Position numbers and translations under genes: made by a program
Notes under the pieces: model-generated
Databases searched by the model: none
Told to the model about the DNA's origin: nothing
Seen by the model: only the letters and a program-made list of their open reading frames with translations
DNA from: Lentimicrobium saccharophilum
GTDB lineage: Bacteria; Bacteroidota; Bacteroidia; Bacteroidales; Lentimicrobiaceae
Assembly (NCBI RefSeq): GCF_001192835.1
Contig: NZ_DF968182.1
Coordinates: 2,823,113 to 2,887,112 of the forward strand
Direction: 5' to 3'
Length of the DNA stretch: 64,000 nucleotides
Shown: one piece after another, positions 54,762 through 63,160 of the stretch
Layout: every line of letters starts with the position of its first letter
Numbering within the stretch: the first letter of the stretch is position 1

Positions 54762-55394
54762 CTATTCCGGTATAACGTTCTTAACCGTTTTCCCAAAAAC
54801 GCCCTGATAAACCAGATATGCCACGAACAATATTCCGGCTGTTATCATGGCAATATTTATTTCATGATAATAGCGCTCCATCAGTTCTTCAGGAAAATAA
54901 TAGCCCAGGGTGGCAAGAATAATGTTCCAGAGTAACGCGCCGGCTGTGGTATAAATAATGAAGCTTTTCAGCGGCATACGGGCAAGGCCGGCAGGAATCG
55001 AAATCAACTGCCGTATGGCTGGGATAAGTCTTCCGATAAAGGTTGAGGATTTCCCGTGCCGGATAAAGTAGTCTTCTGCCTTGCGGATGGAAGACGGCTG
55101 AATTATAAACATGCGCGCCAACCTGGTGTTGGCAAGGGAATAGATTACCGAACGGCCCAGCCATAAAGCAAAATAATAATTAAACAGGGCCCCCAGCAAT
55201 GCGCCCAGGGTGGCAAAAAATACCACCAGAAAAATATTCAGCTCACCTGCAGCAGCCTTATAAGCCGCAGGCGGTATAATTACCTCTGAAGGAAACGGGA
55301 TAAATGAACTTTCAATGATCATCAGCAGGGTGATGGTCAGATAGTTGATATGCTCAAAATACCAGGCAGTGATATCGGCAAATGCTTCTGTCAT
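54762..55394 (-). CDS. DedA family membrane protein
   Basis: About 210 residues with four to six spans. The DedA signatures are SSFIPFPSEVIIPPAAY near residue 30 and FIGRLIPAIRQLISIPAGLARM near residue 115, the re-entrant regions proposed to bind lipid. Family members act as phospholipid flippases or help maintain proton motive force. The frame is open to 55433, but the ATG at 55394 gives the usual N-terminus and leaves a 39-base gap to the phosphate permease gene upstream, with which it probably shares a transcript. Confidence 0.88.
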   Translation of the reverse strand: MTEAFADITAWYFEHINYLTITLLMIIESSFIPFPSEVIIPPAAYKAAAGELNIFLVVFFATLGALLGALFNYYFALWLGRSVIYSLANTRLARMFIIQPSSIRKAEDYFIRHGKSSTFIGRLIPAIRQLISIPAGLARMPLKSFIIYTTAGALLWNIILATLGYYFPEELMERYYHEINIAMITAGILFVAYLVYQGVFGKTVKNVIPE

Positions 55395-55433
55395 TATTAC
55401 AACTTTTCGATTAAACACTTCAGCACTGTACAA

Positions 55434-57665
55434 CTATTTTTCTTTCAGATTATTGCCGCCAATGCTCTGCAATACCTGAAATGAAAAATAAACAAGGTTT
55501 CTGGTTTCCTGCAGCAGATTCATAAACAAGATACTGCTTCTGTTTCCAGTCATTTCTTCACGGATCCTGTTTACCTCATTCCGGCTGATGTCTTCAATGA
55601 AATTTTGTATTTCAGCCTTGTCCTGCATGATGGAATCCGGATAAATCAAAGGATGCTGAGCAATCAAATTTTCAATGCCGGTTAATATCAGGGCAAACCG
55701 CTGACCGAGCAGATGAAGGTCGGAAATCTGTTCTGCATTCAGGGGCTTGTGATGATTGACCAGATGATTGTATGCGGCGCCCGAAATCAGGTTCAGGCAA
55801 TTGATGATTTCAAGCAGGTTATCCTGAATCTTGATGGCCTGATAAGCCGTCTCAGCCTCCTCCTCCCCAGTTCCCCTGAGTACCTGAGAAACAATCTTTC
55901 TCTGTGACCTTACCTCTTTCTGCAAAGCCCCGGTTTGCCTTCTCAATGATTTCAACTGATGCACATCTCCTGAGCCAAGGCCTGTAACCACCTGATTATA
56001 ATATTCTTTTGTTTTCGAAAATATAACAGCCGTATTATTCAGGCAAAATTCTTTCAGGTTTCCAGCATCCACAGTTTCTTCCGCATGATGAATTGCTTTT
56101 CCGGTTTCCTCTTTTCTGAGGTGGAACCTGTGTGTGCGATATGCCATGTAAACCGCAATCCCAATCATTACTATAATGGCAATAGATCCTCCGAAATAAA
56201 ACGCCGTAGCCAGCAGAAATGCAATCGTAAAAGCGGAAATGGCTGTAAAAAACCATCCCCCTATTACCGAAAACACCCCGGTAATCCGGAATACAGCACT
56301 TTCCCTGTCCCAGGCTCCATCCGAAAGACTGGTTCCCATTGCAACCATAAAAGTTACATAAGTGGTTGAAAGCGGGAGTTTTAATGATGTGCCGAGCGCG
56401 ATCAGGGCACTGGATGCAACCAGGTTCACCGAAGCCCTGAGCAGATCAAAAGCCGGTTGATTTTTATCCTTTTTCTTCCGCGGAAGCGGTGTAAATCTTT
56501 TTGCCATCCAGGCTTGTGTACTTACAGGTAAAATAGCCGAAATCAGGTCATTCACCCTGAGCGAAGCCCTTACAATGCCCCTGGATAAAGCTGTAGATCC
56601 GAAACGCTCCTCTCCTTCATCCTGCCGGCTGAGATTGACCTCGGTCATGATCACGGTACGGGCCTTCCTGGATGTATAGAGTGTAATTACCATGATGACC
56701 CCGGATAACAACAGGAACATCATCGGTGTCTTCACAGCCCCGTTCAGCGCTCCCATACCGAATGTACCAGGATCAGCTCCCGGTGTGTTGATAAAGGTGA
56801 GATACGATTCATACCCGGCCAGTGGCACTCCGATGAAATTTACCAGGTCGTTCCCCGCGAAAGCCATAGCCAGCGCAAATGTTCCCACCAATACAACAAT
56901 CCTTAAGATATTAACATGGAATAATATGTTTAACAAATACAATATTGCAGTAATCCCTGAAAAGCAATACAAAAGGATCTGAAAACTGTTCGTTTTGATC
57001 CACGTATAAGTGCTTTCGGTCATAAAAGCGGCATCTTTCGCTCCCTTTATTAAAATGAAATAAACAATGGTTGTAATCGCAACGCCTCCGAAAAGCCCGC
57101 CCAGATACTTTAGCTTTTTTTCATAATCAAAGGAAAAAATCAGTCTGGTGATAAACTGAATAATAGTACCTGAAGTAAAGGCAATGATCACGGATACCAG
57201 AATGCCGGAAATAATGGCAAAGGCTTTACCCGAATTTATGTAATCCCCGAGCATACCGGCCTGATCCCCCTGGGAAATCTGAATCACTGCAATGGCCACG
57301 GCGGCGCCCAGCAGCTCAAACACCAGAGAAACCGTGGTGGATGTGGGAAAGCCTATTGTATTGAATGTGTCGAGCAGGATTACGTCCGTAATCATTACAG
57401 CGAGAAAAATAAGCATAATGTGCGCAAAGGAAAACTTCTCAGGATAGAAAACGCCACTCCGGGCAATTTCCATCATCCCGCCCGAAAAAACCGTTCCCAT
57501 CAGCACCCCGGTGGCCGCGATCAGCATGATAATCCTGAACGTTGCCGCACGGGAACCGACTGCCGAATTCAGAAAATTCACCGCGTCGTTGCTTACACCG
57601 ACGATCAGGTCGGAAATCGCCAGCAGGAACAGAATAATGATAAAAATGAAATAAATGCTCTCCAT
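55434..57665 (-). CDS. PiT-type inorganic phosphate transporter with PhoU-like tail
   Basis: The 743-residue protein combines a PiT permease (residues about 1-520) with a C-terminal helical region (about 545-743) that resembles PhoU/DUF47 regulators. The two inverted PiT repeats are seen as GVSNDAVNFLNSAVGSRAA near the N-terminus and AFAGNDLVNFIGVPLAGYE near residue 270; STTVSLVFELLGAA and STTYVTFMVAMGTSL are the matching transport-core motifs. It should import phosphate with sodium or protons. The tail probably regulates flux. A Ca2+/cation exchanger gene lies divergently upstream. Confidence 0.9.
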   Translation of the reverse strand: MESIYFIFIIILFLLAISDLIVGVSNDAVNFLNSAVGSRAATFRIIMLIAATGVLMGTVFSGGMMEIARSGVFYPEKFSFAHIMLIFLAVMITDVILLDTFNTIGFPTSTTVSLVFELLGAAVAIAVIQISQGDQAGMLGDYINSGKAFAIISGILVSVIIAFTSGTIIQFITRLIFSFDYEKKLKYLGGLFGGVAITTIVYFILIKGAKDAAFMTESTYTWIKTNSFQILLYCFSGITAILYLLNILFHVNILRIVVLVGTFALAMAFAGNDLVNFIGVPLAGYESYLTFINTPGADPGTFGMGALNGAVKTPMMFLLLSGVIMVITLYTSRKARTVIMTEVNLSRQDEGEERFGSTALSRGIVRASLRVNDLISAILPVSTQAWMAKRFTPLPRKKKDKNQPAFDLLRASVNLVASSALIALGTSLKLPLSTTYVTFMVAMGTSLSDGAWDRESAVFRITGVFSVIGGWFFTAISAFTIAFLLATAFYFGGSIAIIVMIGIAVYMAYRTHRFHLRKEETGKAIHHAEETVDAGNLKEFCLNNTAVIFSKTKEYYNQVVTGLGSGDVHQLKSLRRQTGALQKEVRSQRKIVSQVLRGTGEEEAETAYQAIKIQDNLLEIINCLNLISGAAYNHLVNHHKPLNAEQISDLHLLGQRFALILTGIENLIAQHPLIYPDSIMQDKAEIQNFIEDISRNEVNRIREEMTGNRSSILFMNLLQETRNLVYFSFQVLQSIGGNNLKEK

Positions 57666-57813
57666 ATCAGCTGCATAAAATGAGGGCGCAATATTACATA
57701 AAGTAAGAGGCTGAAAACCGGTCCGGATATTAATTTTATGTTAAGTTATACCGGCTGACAGTGTGGTGTTTACGGCAACTCAGCCTTATCAGAAATGACG
57801 TTGCAGAACAGGC

Positions 57814-57845
57814 TTGTAAACGGAATGACTTTATCCCTAATTTTG
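57814..57845 (+). promoter_or_regulatory. Promoter of the cation exchanger gene
   Basis: TTG (57814-57816) and a perfect -7 box TAATTTTG (57838-57845) are 21 bases apart. The ATG at 57872 is 26 bases downstream, which supports that start over the open frame's beginning at 57761. Confidence 0.65.
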
Positions 57846-57871
57846 TGCCCGTTTTCAAACAAACGGATTAT

Positions 57872-58828
57872 ATGACCCTTCAGATATTATTCCTGCTCGC
57901 CGGTTTTGTCATACTGATTAAAGGTGCTGACTGGCTGGTTTCAGGCGCTTCATCCCTTGCAAGAAAGTATGGGATTCCGGACCTGGTTATTGGCCTGACC
58001 ATTGTCGCATTCGGCACTTCAGCGCCCGAACTGGTGGTGAGCGTTTTTGCTGCTGTGCAAAACCATCAGGACATCGTGTTTGCCAATGTAATTGGCAGCA
58101 ACTTTTTCAATCTTTTTGCCATACTGGGCATTGCCGGACTCATCACCCCGCTTGCGGTGCAATCCAGCACAGTGTGGAAAGAAATTCCCTTCTCCCTGCT
58201 GGCACTCATCGTCATTTTTCTTTTGGGAAATGAATTTCTCGCCGGGGGTTTTAAACTAATCTCACGGGTTGATGCCTTAATCCTGCTGTTATTTTTCTGT
58301 CTTTTCCTTTTGTATATCTACAGACAAATGAAAGCGGATGTTTCCGATGCCGTGGTACCCGACAGGCACCTGTCCGGAACGAAAATAGGCCTGTTTATCA
58401 TCCTCGGGCTTGGCGGATTGATCCTTGGCGGCCGGATTGTGGTGAACAATGCCATAGAACTGGCTGATGCATTCGGGGTCAGCGAAAAAATCATCGGCCT
58501 TACCATAGTGGCTGCAGGTACTTCACTGCCCGAACTGGCTACTTCGGTAGTTGCGGCATACCGCAAGAACAATGATATTGCAGTAGGAAACATTATCGGA
58601 TCAAACATCTTCAATATCTTCCTCATCCTTGGGGTCAGCGCGCTGATCAGGCCAATCAAATACAATATAAGTTTCAACACCGACATCTGCCTGGTTGCTG
58701 CAGGCACTATATTCCTTTTCATGGCCATGTTTCTGGGCGGCAAAAGAAAACTTGACCGCTGGGAAGCGGGGCTGTTGCTGATCGCTTATATTGCTTACAC
58801 AGTATTTCTGATAAACAGGGAGATATAA
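57872..58828 (+). CDS. Calcium/sodium antiporter (CaCA family)
   Basis: About 318 residues with ten spans. The two alpha repeats are clear: GLTIVAFGTSAPELVVS near residue 45 with IGSNFFNLFAILG, and GLTIVAAGTSLPELATS near residue 210 with IGSNIFNIFLILG. Glutamates in the APE and LPE turns are the expected ion-binding residues. The length and layout match YrbG-type bacterial exchangers, which export calcium in exchange for sodium or protons. The start at 57872 follows the promoter and begins with the first span. Confidence 0.93.
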   Translation: MTLQILFLLAGFVILIKGADWLVSGASSLARKYGIPDLVIGLTIVAFGTSAPELVVSVFAAVQNHQDIVFANVIGSNFFNLFAILGIAGLITPLAVQSSTVWKEIPFSLLALIVIFLLGNEFLAGGFKLISRVDALILLLFFCLFLLYIYRQMKADVSDAVVPDRHLSGTKIGLFIILGLGGLILGGRIVVNNAIELADAFGVSEKIIGLTIVAAGTSLPELATSVVAAYRKNNDIAVGNIIGSNIFNIFLILGVSALIRPIKYNISFNTDICLVAAGTIFLFMAMFLGGKRKLDRWEAGLLLIAYIAYTVFLINREI

Positions 58829-58901
58829 GGGCCTGATTGGGATTCCGGCATTTTATCTGAATATAATCTCGCGCGAATAGAGATAAAAGTAAACTCCGGC
58901 C

Positions 58902-60317
58902 TCAGTTCTTCATCCCGAATGAGCTGAAGTGTACGTTGATTTTGCCATCCGCGCTCAGGTAAGGGCGGACGCCATCGGGGGTAAGCAGGATATCATCAAC
59001 TGAAAGCCTTTCGAGTTGTCCCCGCAGAAATACCCCGTCGGCCAGACGGTAGTTTTTAAGTTGTCGGTTGGCTTCGCCGAAAATCATCCGGATTTCGGAG
59101 GCCATCGGCCAGACCATCTGCCGGGCGATCATGTTGCGGAATCCACCCTGATACAGCCAGGCCGCGGATTTCACCAGAACATTTCTGGTGGCCAGGTCAA
59201 AATCGAAATCGCGGAGCATAAGCGTGGAATCCGTGGCATCGAATGCCGGAATCCCTTTAAAATAAACGGTACCCCTGAAACTGCCCGAAAGTTTTGCTTC
59301 GGCCACCATTTTACCATTGCTTCCATAAATACTGACCGCTTCCACCTTCACGCTCCTCTTGCCCTGGGTAAATGTTTGTCCGCTAAGGTATTGAGAAGCC
59401 TGGCGGTTGATTTCGGCAAACGGGATGTCAACTGAAGCATTGATGACCACCCTTTCGCCGGCTTCATCCCCGATTTTCAGGCGGGGAAGCGGCCCCGGAG
59501 GCCCGGCGGCGGGTTTTTCTCCCACCTGTGTTTCAATAACAGCCTGTAATCCGGTACGGATCCTGATAACTCCGTCCTTTGCCATGATGGGAGTGGCAAA
59601 GAATCCGGAGGTCTGCATGCTGAGCCATACCCTGTATTCCTCATTCAGGATAAGGGGCTGGTTCAGCGATTTCCATGCTTCAAGCGCGTAGGGCTTAAGG
59701 TCAAGGTATTCCTTTACGCTTTCATCGATGGCGCTGCTGAGCGTGCGCAGGTTCTTCTGAAGGATCAGGTCGGCCACAAACTTCACCGGTACATTGATCC
59801 CGGCAACCTTCACCACTGGCTCCGTAAGCCATTCATAACCGGTGGTTTCCGTTTGGGTGGAGAGGGTCCAGTCGGAATTCAGGCTTACCGCCGTTCTGAA
59901 CATCAGGGCGAGGGCCCCGCTGGCTTCCCGGTAATCCGAAAGGGTAATGCCCAGCCTGGTTGTTTTGAAACCGGCTTTTATCCACAGGCGCAGGGGAACC
60001 CGGTAAATGATCGTATTATCGCGCATGGTGAGCTGAATGTCGCCCTGCTTCCAGGCTTTCACCATCAGGTTATCGCCCCCGTTATCGTCGAGGCTGTTGT
60101 CTTCATAAACCAGTCCTGAAAAACTCCGGTTAAGCTCAGCCTGAATATCGGCCAGCCTGGCTTCTGCCGTGAAACCTATGATTGATGGCTGAGGTCTTAC
60201 CGCATCGCGCAGATATGACTCGGCGGGCTTTTCGATTTTTACCGTGGCACAGGATGCCGTTAACAGCAAAAGAACGGCATAAACGGCCTTGAACAGGTTA
60301 AAAACTGGAGTTTTCAT
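58902..60317 (-). CDS. DUF4403 family lipoprotein
   Basis: About 471 residues. The signal ends in a lipobox (LLLLTASC). The mature protein matches the DUF4403 family, with duplicated beta-rich domains: one around residues 50-260 (FTAEARLADIQAELNRSF) and one around 280-460 (VDIPFAEINRQASQYLSG). Folds of this type are thought to be lipid-binding tubes like those of TULIP proteins, but no role is established. The frame is open from a TTG at 60329, which would overlap the exonuclease gene by four bases; the ATG at 60317 is preferred. Confidence 0.85.
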   Translation of the reverse strand: MKTPVFNLFKAVYAVLLLLTASCATVKIEKPAESYLRDAVRPQPSIIGFTAEARLADIQAELNRSFSGLVYEDNSLDDNGGDNLMVKAWKQGDIQLTMRDNTIIYRVPLRLWIKAGFKTTRLGITLSDYREASGALALMFRTAVSLNSDWTLSTQTETTGYEWLTEPVVKVAGINVPVKFVADLILQKNLRTLSSAIDESVKEYLDLKPYALEAWKSLNQPLILNEEYRVWLSMQTSGFFATPIMAKDGVIRIRTGLQAVIETQVGEKPAAGPPGPLPRLKIGDEAGERVVINASVDIPFAEINRQASQYLSGQTFTQGKRSVKVEAVSIYGSNGKMVAEAKLSGSFRGTVYFKGIPAFDATDSTLMLRDFDFDLATRNVLVKSAAWLYQGGFRNMIARQMVWPMASEIRMIFGEANRQLKNYRLADGVFLRGQLERLSVDDILLTPDGVRPYLSADGKINVHFSSFGMKN

Positions 60318-60325
60318 GTTTGTTA

Positions 60326-61669
60326 TCAATCGCCTGACTGAACGCGGATGATCTTTGTCCGTGGGTTTTTCTTTAAAAAGGTTTGTATGATCTGGCGCGT
60401 ATCGCGGTTATCGTTGTATTGTCTTATGCAATTATCAAGTGATGTCAGGTCATGCGCTTCCGACGGGCTGATGTATCCGAAGCCACAGTACCTGCCACCG
60501 GCTATTTTCACCACCGCGGCTTCATCCCGGTGCCTTCCCCGGTCGATGATATAAAAATCAGGGTGCATAAACCCGGATAACCGGATGGCAGCATCTACCC
60601 TGCGGTTGTATGCTTCCGGAGCTTCGGCCCCGATGCAGGCCCCGCGGCATTGCTTAATGCCATAATGAAAACAGGCCCCCCTGGTTTCATATAAACCACA
60701 TAATTTCTGGCACAATTCAAAACGTTCAACAATGCCATACAGATATTTACGGGCATGTTCAAGCGTGGTGAAAGAGGTAACAGGCTGCTGCCCGTTGAGC
60801 TGATGCCCTACCTGAAGATGCCGGTATCCGTTTTCGTCAGTAAAATCAAACAGTCCATAACTGAAAACCGACCTTCGCTGCGCCCGGTTGAAAAGAGGCT
60901 TATGCGCCTTGATTTCATCCGATTCAAGCAGGAGGGCAATCAGCTCGCTTCCGGTATGTTCATAGCTCACTGAGGCAGCGCGGTTTCGCATCTCAACGGC
61001 TTTTGAGGTCTCACTGTTCCTGAAGTGCTGCAACAGGCGTTCAAACATATTATTGCTTTTCCCTATATAGATGATCCGGCCCTGCTCATCATGCAGGTAA
61101 TAAACACCAGTTTCCTCAGGTACCTCTTTTATCATTTGAGGAATGGTATAACCCGATTGCTTTTCAATGGCCTGCCGGTCGGTTTCGAGCAATAATTCAA
61201 GCAGGCGGGTGGTTGCCAGGGCATCCCCTGCCGCCCGGTGCCTGTTTTCGATAACAATGCCCAGCTCGCGGCAAAGCTTGCCAAGGCTGTATGATTGCAG
61301 GCCGGGGAGCAGTTTCCTGCTCATTTTCACGGTACAAATTGTGGGTCTCCGGAAATTATAACCCAAACGGCGGAATTCATGCCTGATGAAATTGTAGTCA
61401 AAAGAAGCATTGTGACCCACGAAAGTAGCTCCTTCCGTGATCTCAACAATCTTCCGGGCCACCTCACAAAAGCGGGGCGCACCGGCAACCATCTCATTAC
61501 TGATGCCGGTGAGCCTTGTAATCATGTAAGGAATGGGTTGTTCCGGATTCAGCAGGGTACTGAATTCATCCACAATCTTTTCCCCGTCATGAAGGTATAT
61601 GGCAATCTCAGTCAGCCGTTCACTGGCAAAATTGCCTCCTGTTGTTTCTACATCAATTACCGCATACAT
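60326..61669 (-). CDS. DEDDh exonuclease fused to a GIY-YIG (UvrC-like) nuclease domain
   Basis: About 447 residues. An N-terminal DnaQ-like 3'-5' exonuclease domain (about 1-165) opens with DVETTGG and carries HNASFDYNF and HRAAGDALAT. A GIY-YIG nuclease domain (about 190-275) follows, reading GVYYLHDEQGRIIYIGKS with a UvrC-like ALLLESDEIKAHKPLFN. The C-terminal third has a cysteine-containing region (LCGLYETRGACFHYGIKQC) as in Cho/UvrC relatives. The fusion suggests incision followed by trimming in DNA repair. The ATG at 61669 is just seven bases from the -7 box; the earlier start at 61687 lies upstream of the box and is rejected. Confidence 0.88.
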   Translation of the reverse strand: MYAVIDVETTGGNFASERLTEIAIYLHDGEKIVDEFSTLLNPEQPIPYMITRLTGISNEMVAGAPRFCEVARKIVEITEGATFVGHNASFDYNFIRHEFRRLGYNFRRPTICTVKMSRKLLPGLQSYSLGKLCRELGIVIENRHRAAGDALATTRLLELLLETDRQAIEKQSGYTIPQMIKEVPEETGVYYLHDEQGRIIYIGKSNNMFERLLQHFRNSETSKAVEMRNRAASVSYEHTGSELIALLLESDEIKAHKPLFNRAQRRSVFSYGLFDFTDENGYRHLQVGHQLNGQQPVTSFTTLEHARKYLYGIVERFELCQKLCGLYETRGACFHYGIKQCRGACIGAEAPEAYNRRVDAAIRLSGFMHPDFYIIDRGRHRDEAAVVKIAGGRYCGFGYISPSEAHDLTSLDNCIRQYNDNRDTRQIIQTFLKKNPRTKIIRVQSGD

Positions 61670-61675
61670 AGGATA

Positions 61676-61683
61676 CAAATGTA
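61676..61683 (-). promoter_or_regulatory. -7 box of the exonuclease-GIY-YIG gene
   Basis: The minus strand reads TACATTTG, a perfect TAnnTTTG box, six bases before the ATG at 61669. The predicted leader is nearly zero. Confidence 0.5.
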
Positions 61684-61801
61684 GCAAGGTTCCCGGATTT
61701 CAGAATCAGGGAATGAAGAAATCCATTCAGAAAGATTGGTTGTCCTGTTCAACTGCAAAAAAGAATGACATCCGGTTCTGAAATGTCCCGCCACAAAGTA
61801 A

Positions 61802-61829
61802 GCCCGGTTTCCGTTACGGGAAACCGGGC
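61802..61829 (-). terminator. Hairpin beyond the hsp20 gene
   Basis: GCCCGGTTTCC and GGAAACCGGGC form a perfect 11-pair stem around GTTACG, 29 bases after the hsp20 stop. The T tract on the minus strand is weak, so it may rely on other factors. Confidence 0.55.
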
Positions 61830-61858
61830 CTATGTTCATGCTCCATCGGGCACGATCG

Positions 61859-62305
61859 TTACATAATTTCAATCTGTTTTGCCGGTTTTACCTTAGCCTC
61901 TTCCCTCTTGGGAATGGTAATGGTCAGCACGCCGTTGTTATGGTTGGCTGCAATTTTTTCAGCTTCAACAGTTTGTGGCAGGCTGAATGAACGGCGGAAG
62001 GAAGTATAACTGAACTCACGACGCATATAGCGCTCTTCCTTTTCTTCGTTTTTCTCTTCCTTCTCCGAAGAAATGGTCAGCACATTGTTTTCAAGATTGA
62101 TCCTGAAATCACCTTTTTCAAGGCCGGGAGCAGCCACTTCTATACGGAAATCTTCTTTGCCTTCAATAATATTGACAGAAGGCATGTTGATGCCCGTCTG
62201 AAACTCAAACAGGTTGGGAAGAAAATCCCTTCCAAAGAACTCATCCACAATACCCGGGAAAAAGGCTCTGTTTTTTAAGATCGGTAGCATGGTATTACCC
62301 TCCAT
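61859..62305 (-). CDS. Small heat shock protein, Hsp20/alpha-crystallin family
   Basis: A 148-residue ATP-independent chaperone that binds unfolding proteins. The alpha-crystallin domain spans about residues 45-140, with APGLEKGDFRINLENNVLTI at its start and the family hallmark NNGVLTITIPK near the end, followed by a short IEIM tail. The highly acidic/lysine loop EEKNEEKEERYM is typical of bacterial members. A GGAGG sits eight bases before an internal ATG at 62290, so that codon (MLPILKN) may be the real start. Confidence 0.92.
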   Translation of the reverse strand: MEGNTMLPILKNRAFFPGIVDEFFGRDFLPNLFEFQTGINMPSVNIIEGKEDFRIEVAAPGLEKGDFRINLENNVLTISSEKEEKNEEKEERYMRREFSYTSFRRSFSLPQTVEAEKIAANHNNGVLTITIPKREEAKVKPAKQIEIM

Positions 62306-62380
62306 TGTTTAGTTAAACATCTGTTTTAACCGGTAGTTTTCAAATAGTGTGCCGGAGGGATTTTTCGCCGGATTAACATT

Positions 62381-62407
62381 AAAAATGCGCCATAATGGCG
62401 CATTTTT
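62381..62407 (-). terminator. Terminator of udk
   Basis: AAAAATGCGCC and GGCGCATTTTT form a perfect 11-pair stem around ATAAT, ending in T residues on both strands. It lies 40 bases after the udk stop. Confidence 0.85.
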
Positions 62408-62446
62408 ATAAATTCATCATTGGTTTATGTGTCATTATGTCATGCT

Positions 62447-63064
62447 TTATGCTTTATCCTTAAGATTCATTTTGATCCTTGAGGTCAGGATATCAATGGC
62501 AACATGGTTGGCGCCGCCCTGGGGTACAATGATATCTGCATAACGCTTGGTGGGTTCAATAAACTGCAGGTGCATCGGTTTTACAAAACGTTCGTAGTGG
62601 TCGAGCACCTGCGAAAACGAACGTCCGCGCTCTTCAATATCACGCCGGATAATGCGCATCAGCCGGTCATCGGCATCGGCGTCCACAAACACCTTGATGT
62701 CCATGCGATCGCGCAGCCGGGGATTCGACATAATGAGAATGCCTTCCACAATCACCACTTCGCGCGGTTCCACGGGGATAGTCTCCTTGGCACGGGCACA
62801 GGTGAGGTAGCTGTAAATGGGCATCCCTATGGTCTGACCTTCCTTCAGCATATCCACATGTTTTATCAGCAGGTTAAATTCAATGGAAGAAGGGTGGTCA
62901 AAGTTGATCTTTGCCCGCTCTTCAGGGCTCAGGTGTCCGTTGTCCTTATAATAGGAATCCTGGGGCAGAATAGAAACCGAATCTTTGGGTAACTTTTTAA
63001 TAATCTGTTTGACTACGGTTGACTTACCGCAGCCCGATCCGCCGGCGATACCAATAATCAGCAT
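62447..63064 (-). CDS. udk: Uridine kinase
   Basis: This 205-residue enzyme phosphorylates uridine or cytidine with GTP or ATP in pyrimidine salvage. The P-loop is GIAGGSGCGKST at residues 5-16; the nucleoside-binding segments are SYYKDNGHLSPEERAKINFDHPS and YSYLTCARAKET. EPREVVIVEGILI and RRDIEERGRS complete the phosphoribulokinase/uridine kinase signature. The length is typical. It lies downstream of the decarboxylase subunit gene, separated by a terminator, so it is probably expressed on its own. Confidence 0.95.
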   Translation of the reverse strand: MLIIGIAGGSGCGKSTVVKQIIKKLPKDSVSILPQDSYYKDNGHLSPEERAKINFDHPSSIEFNLLIKHVDMLKEGQTIGMPIYSYLTCARAKETIPVEPREVVIVEGILIMSNPRLRDRMDIKVFVDADADDRLMRIIRRDIEERGRSFSQVLDHYERFVKPMHLQFIEPTKRYADIIVPQGGANHVAIDILTSRIKMNLKDKA

Positions 63065-63104
63065 AAACGATAATTGTGTGAGAAATCCCGGTTGAAAAGC
63101 CGGT

Positions 63105-63135
63105 AAAAAAGCCGGAACATGTATGGTGTTCCGGC
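63105..63135 (-). terminator. Terminator of the decarboxylase beta-subunit gene
   Basis: GCCGGAACA and TGTTCCGGC form a perfect nine-pair stem around a seven-base loop, followed on the minus strand by six T residues. It lies 25 bases after the stop codon at 63161. Confidence 0.9.
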
Positions 63136-63160
63136 TTCAAATGTAACAAAACTTTTATTA

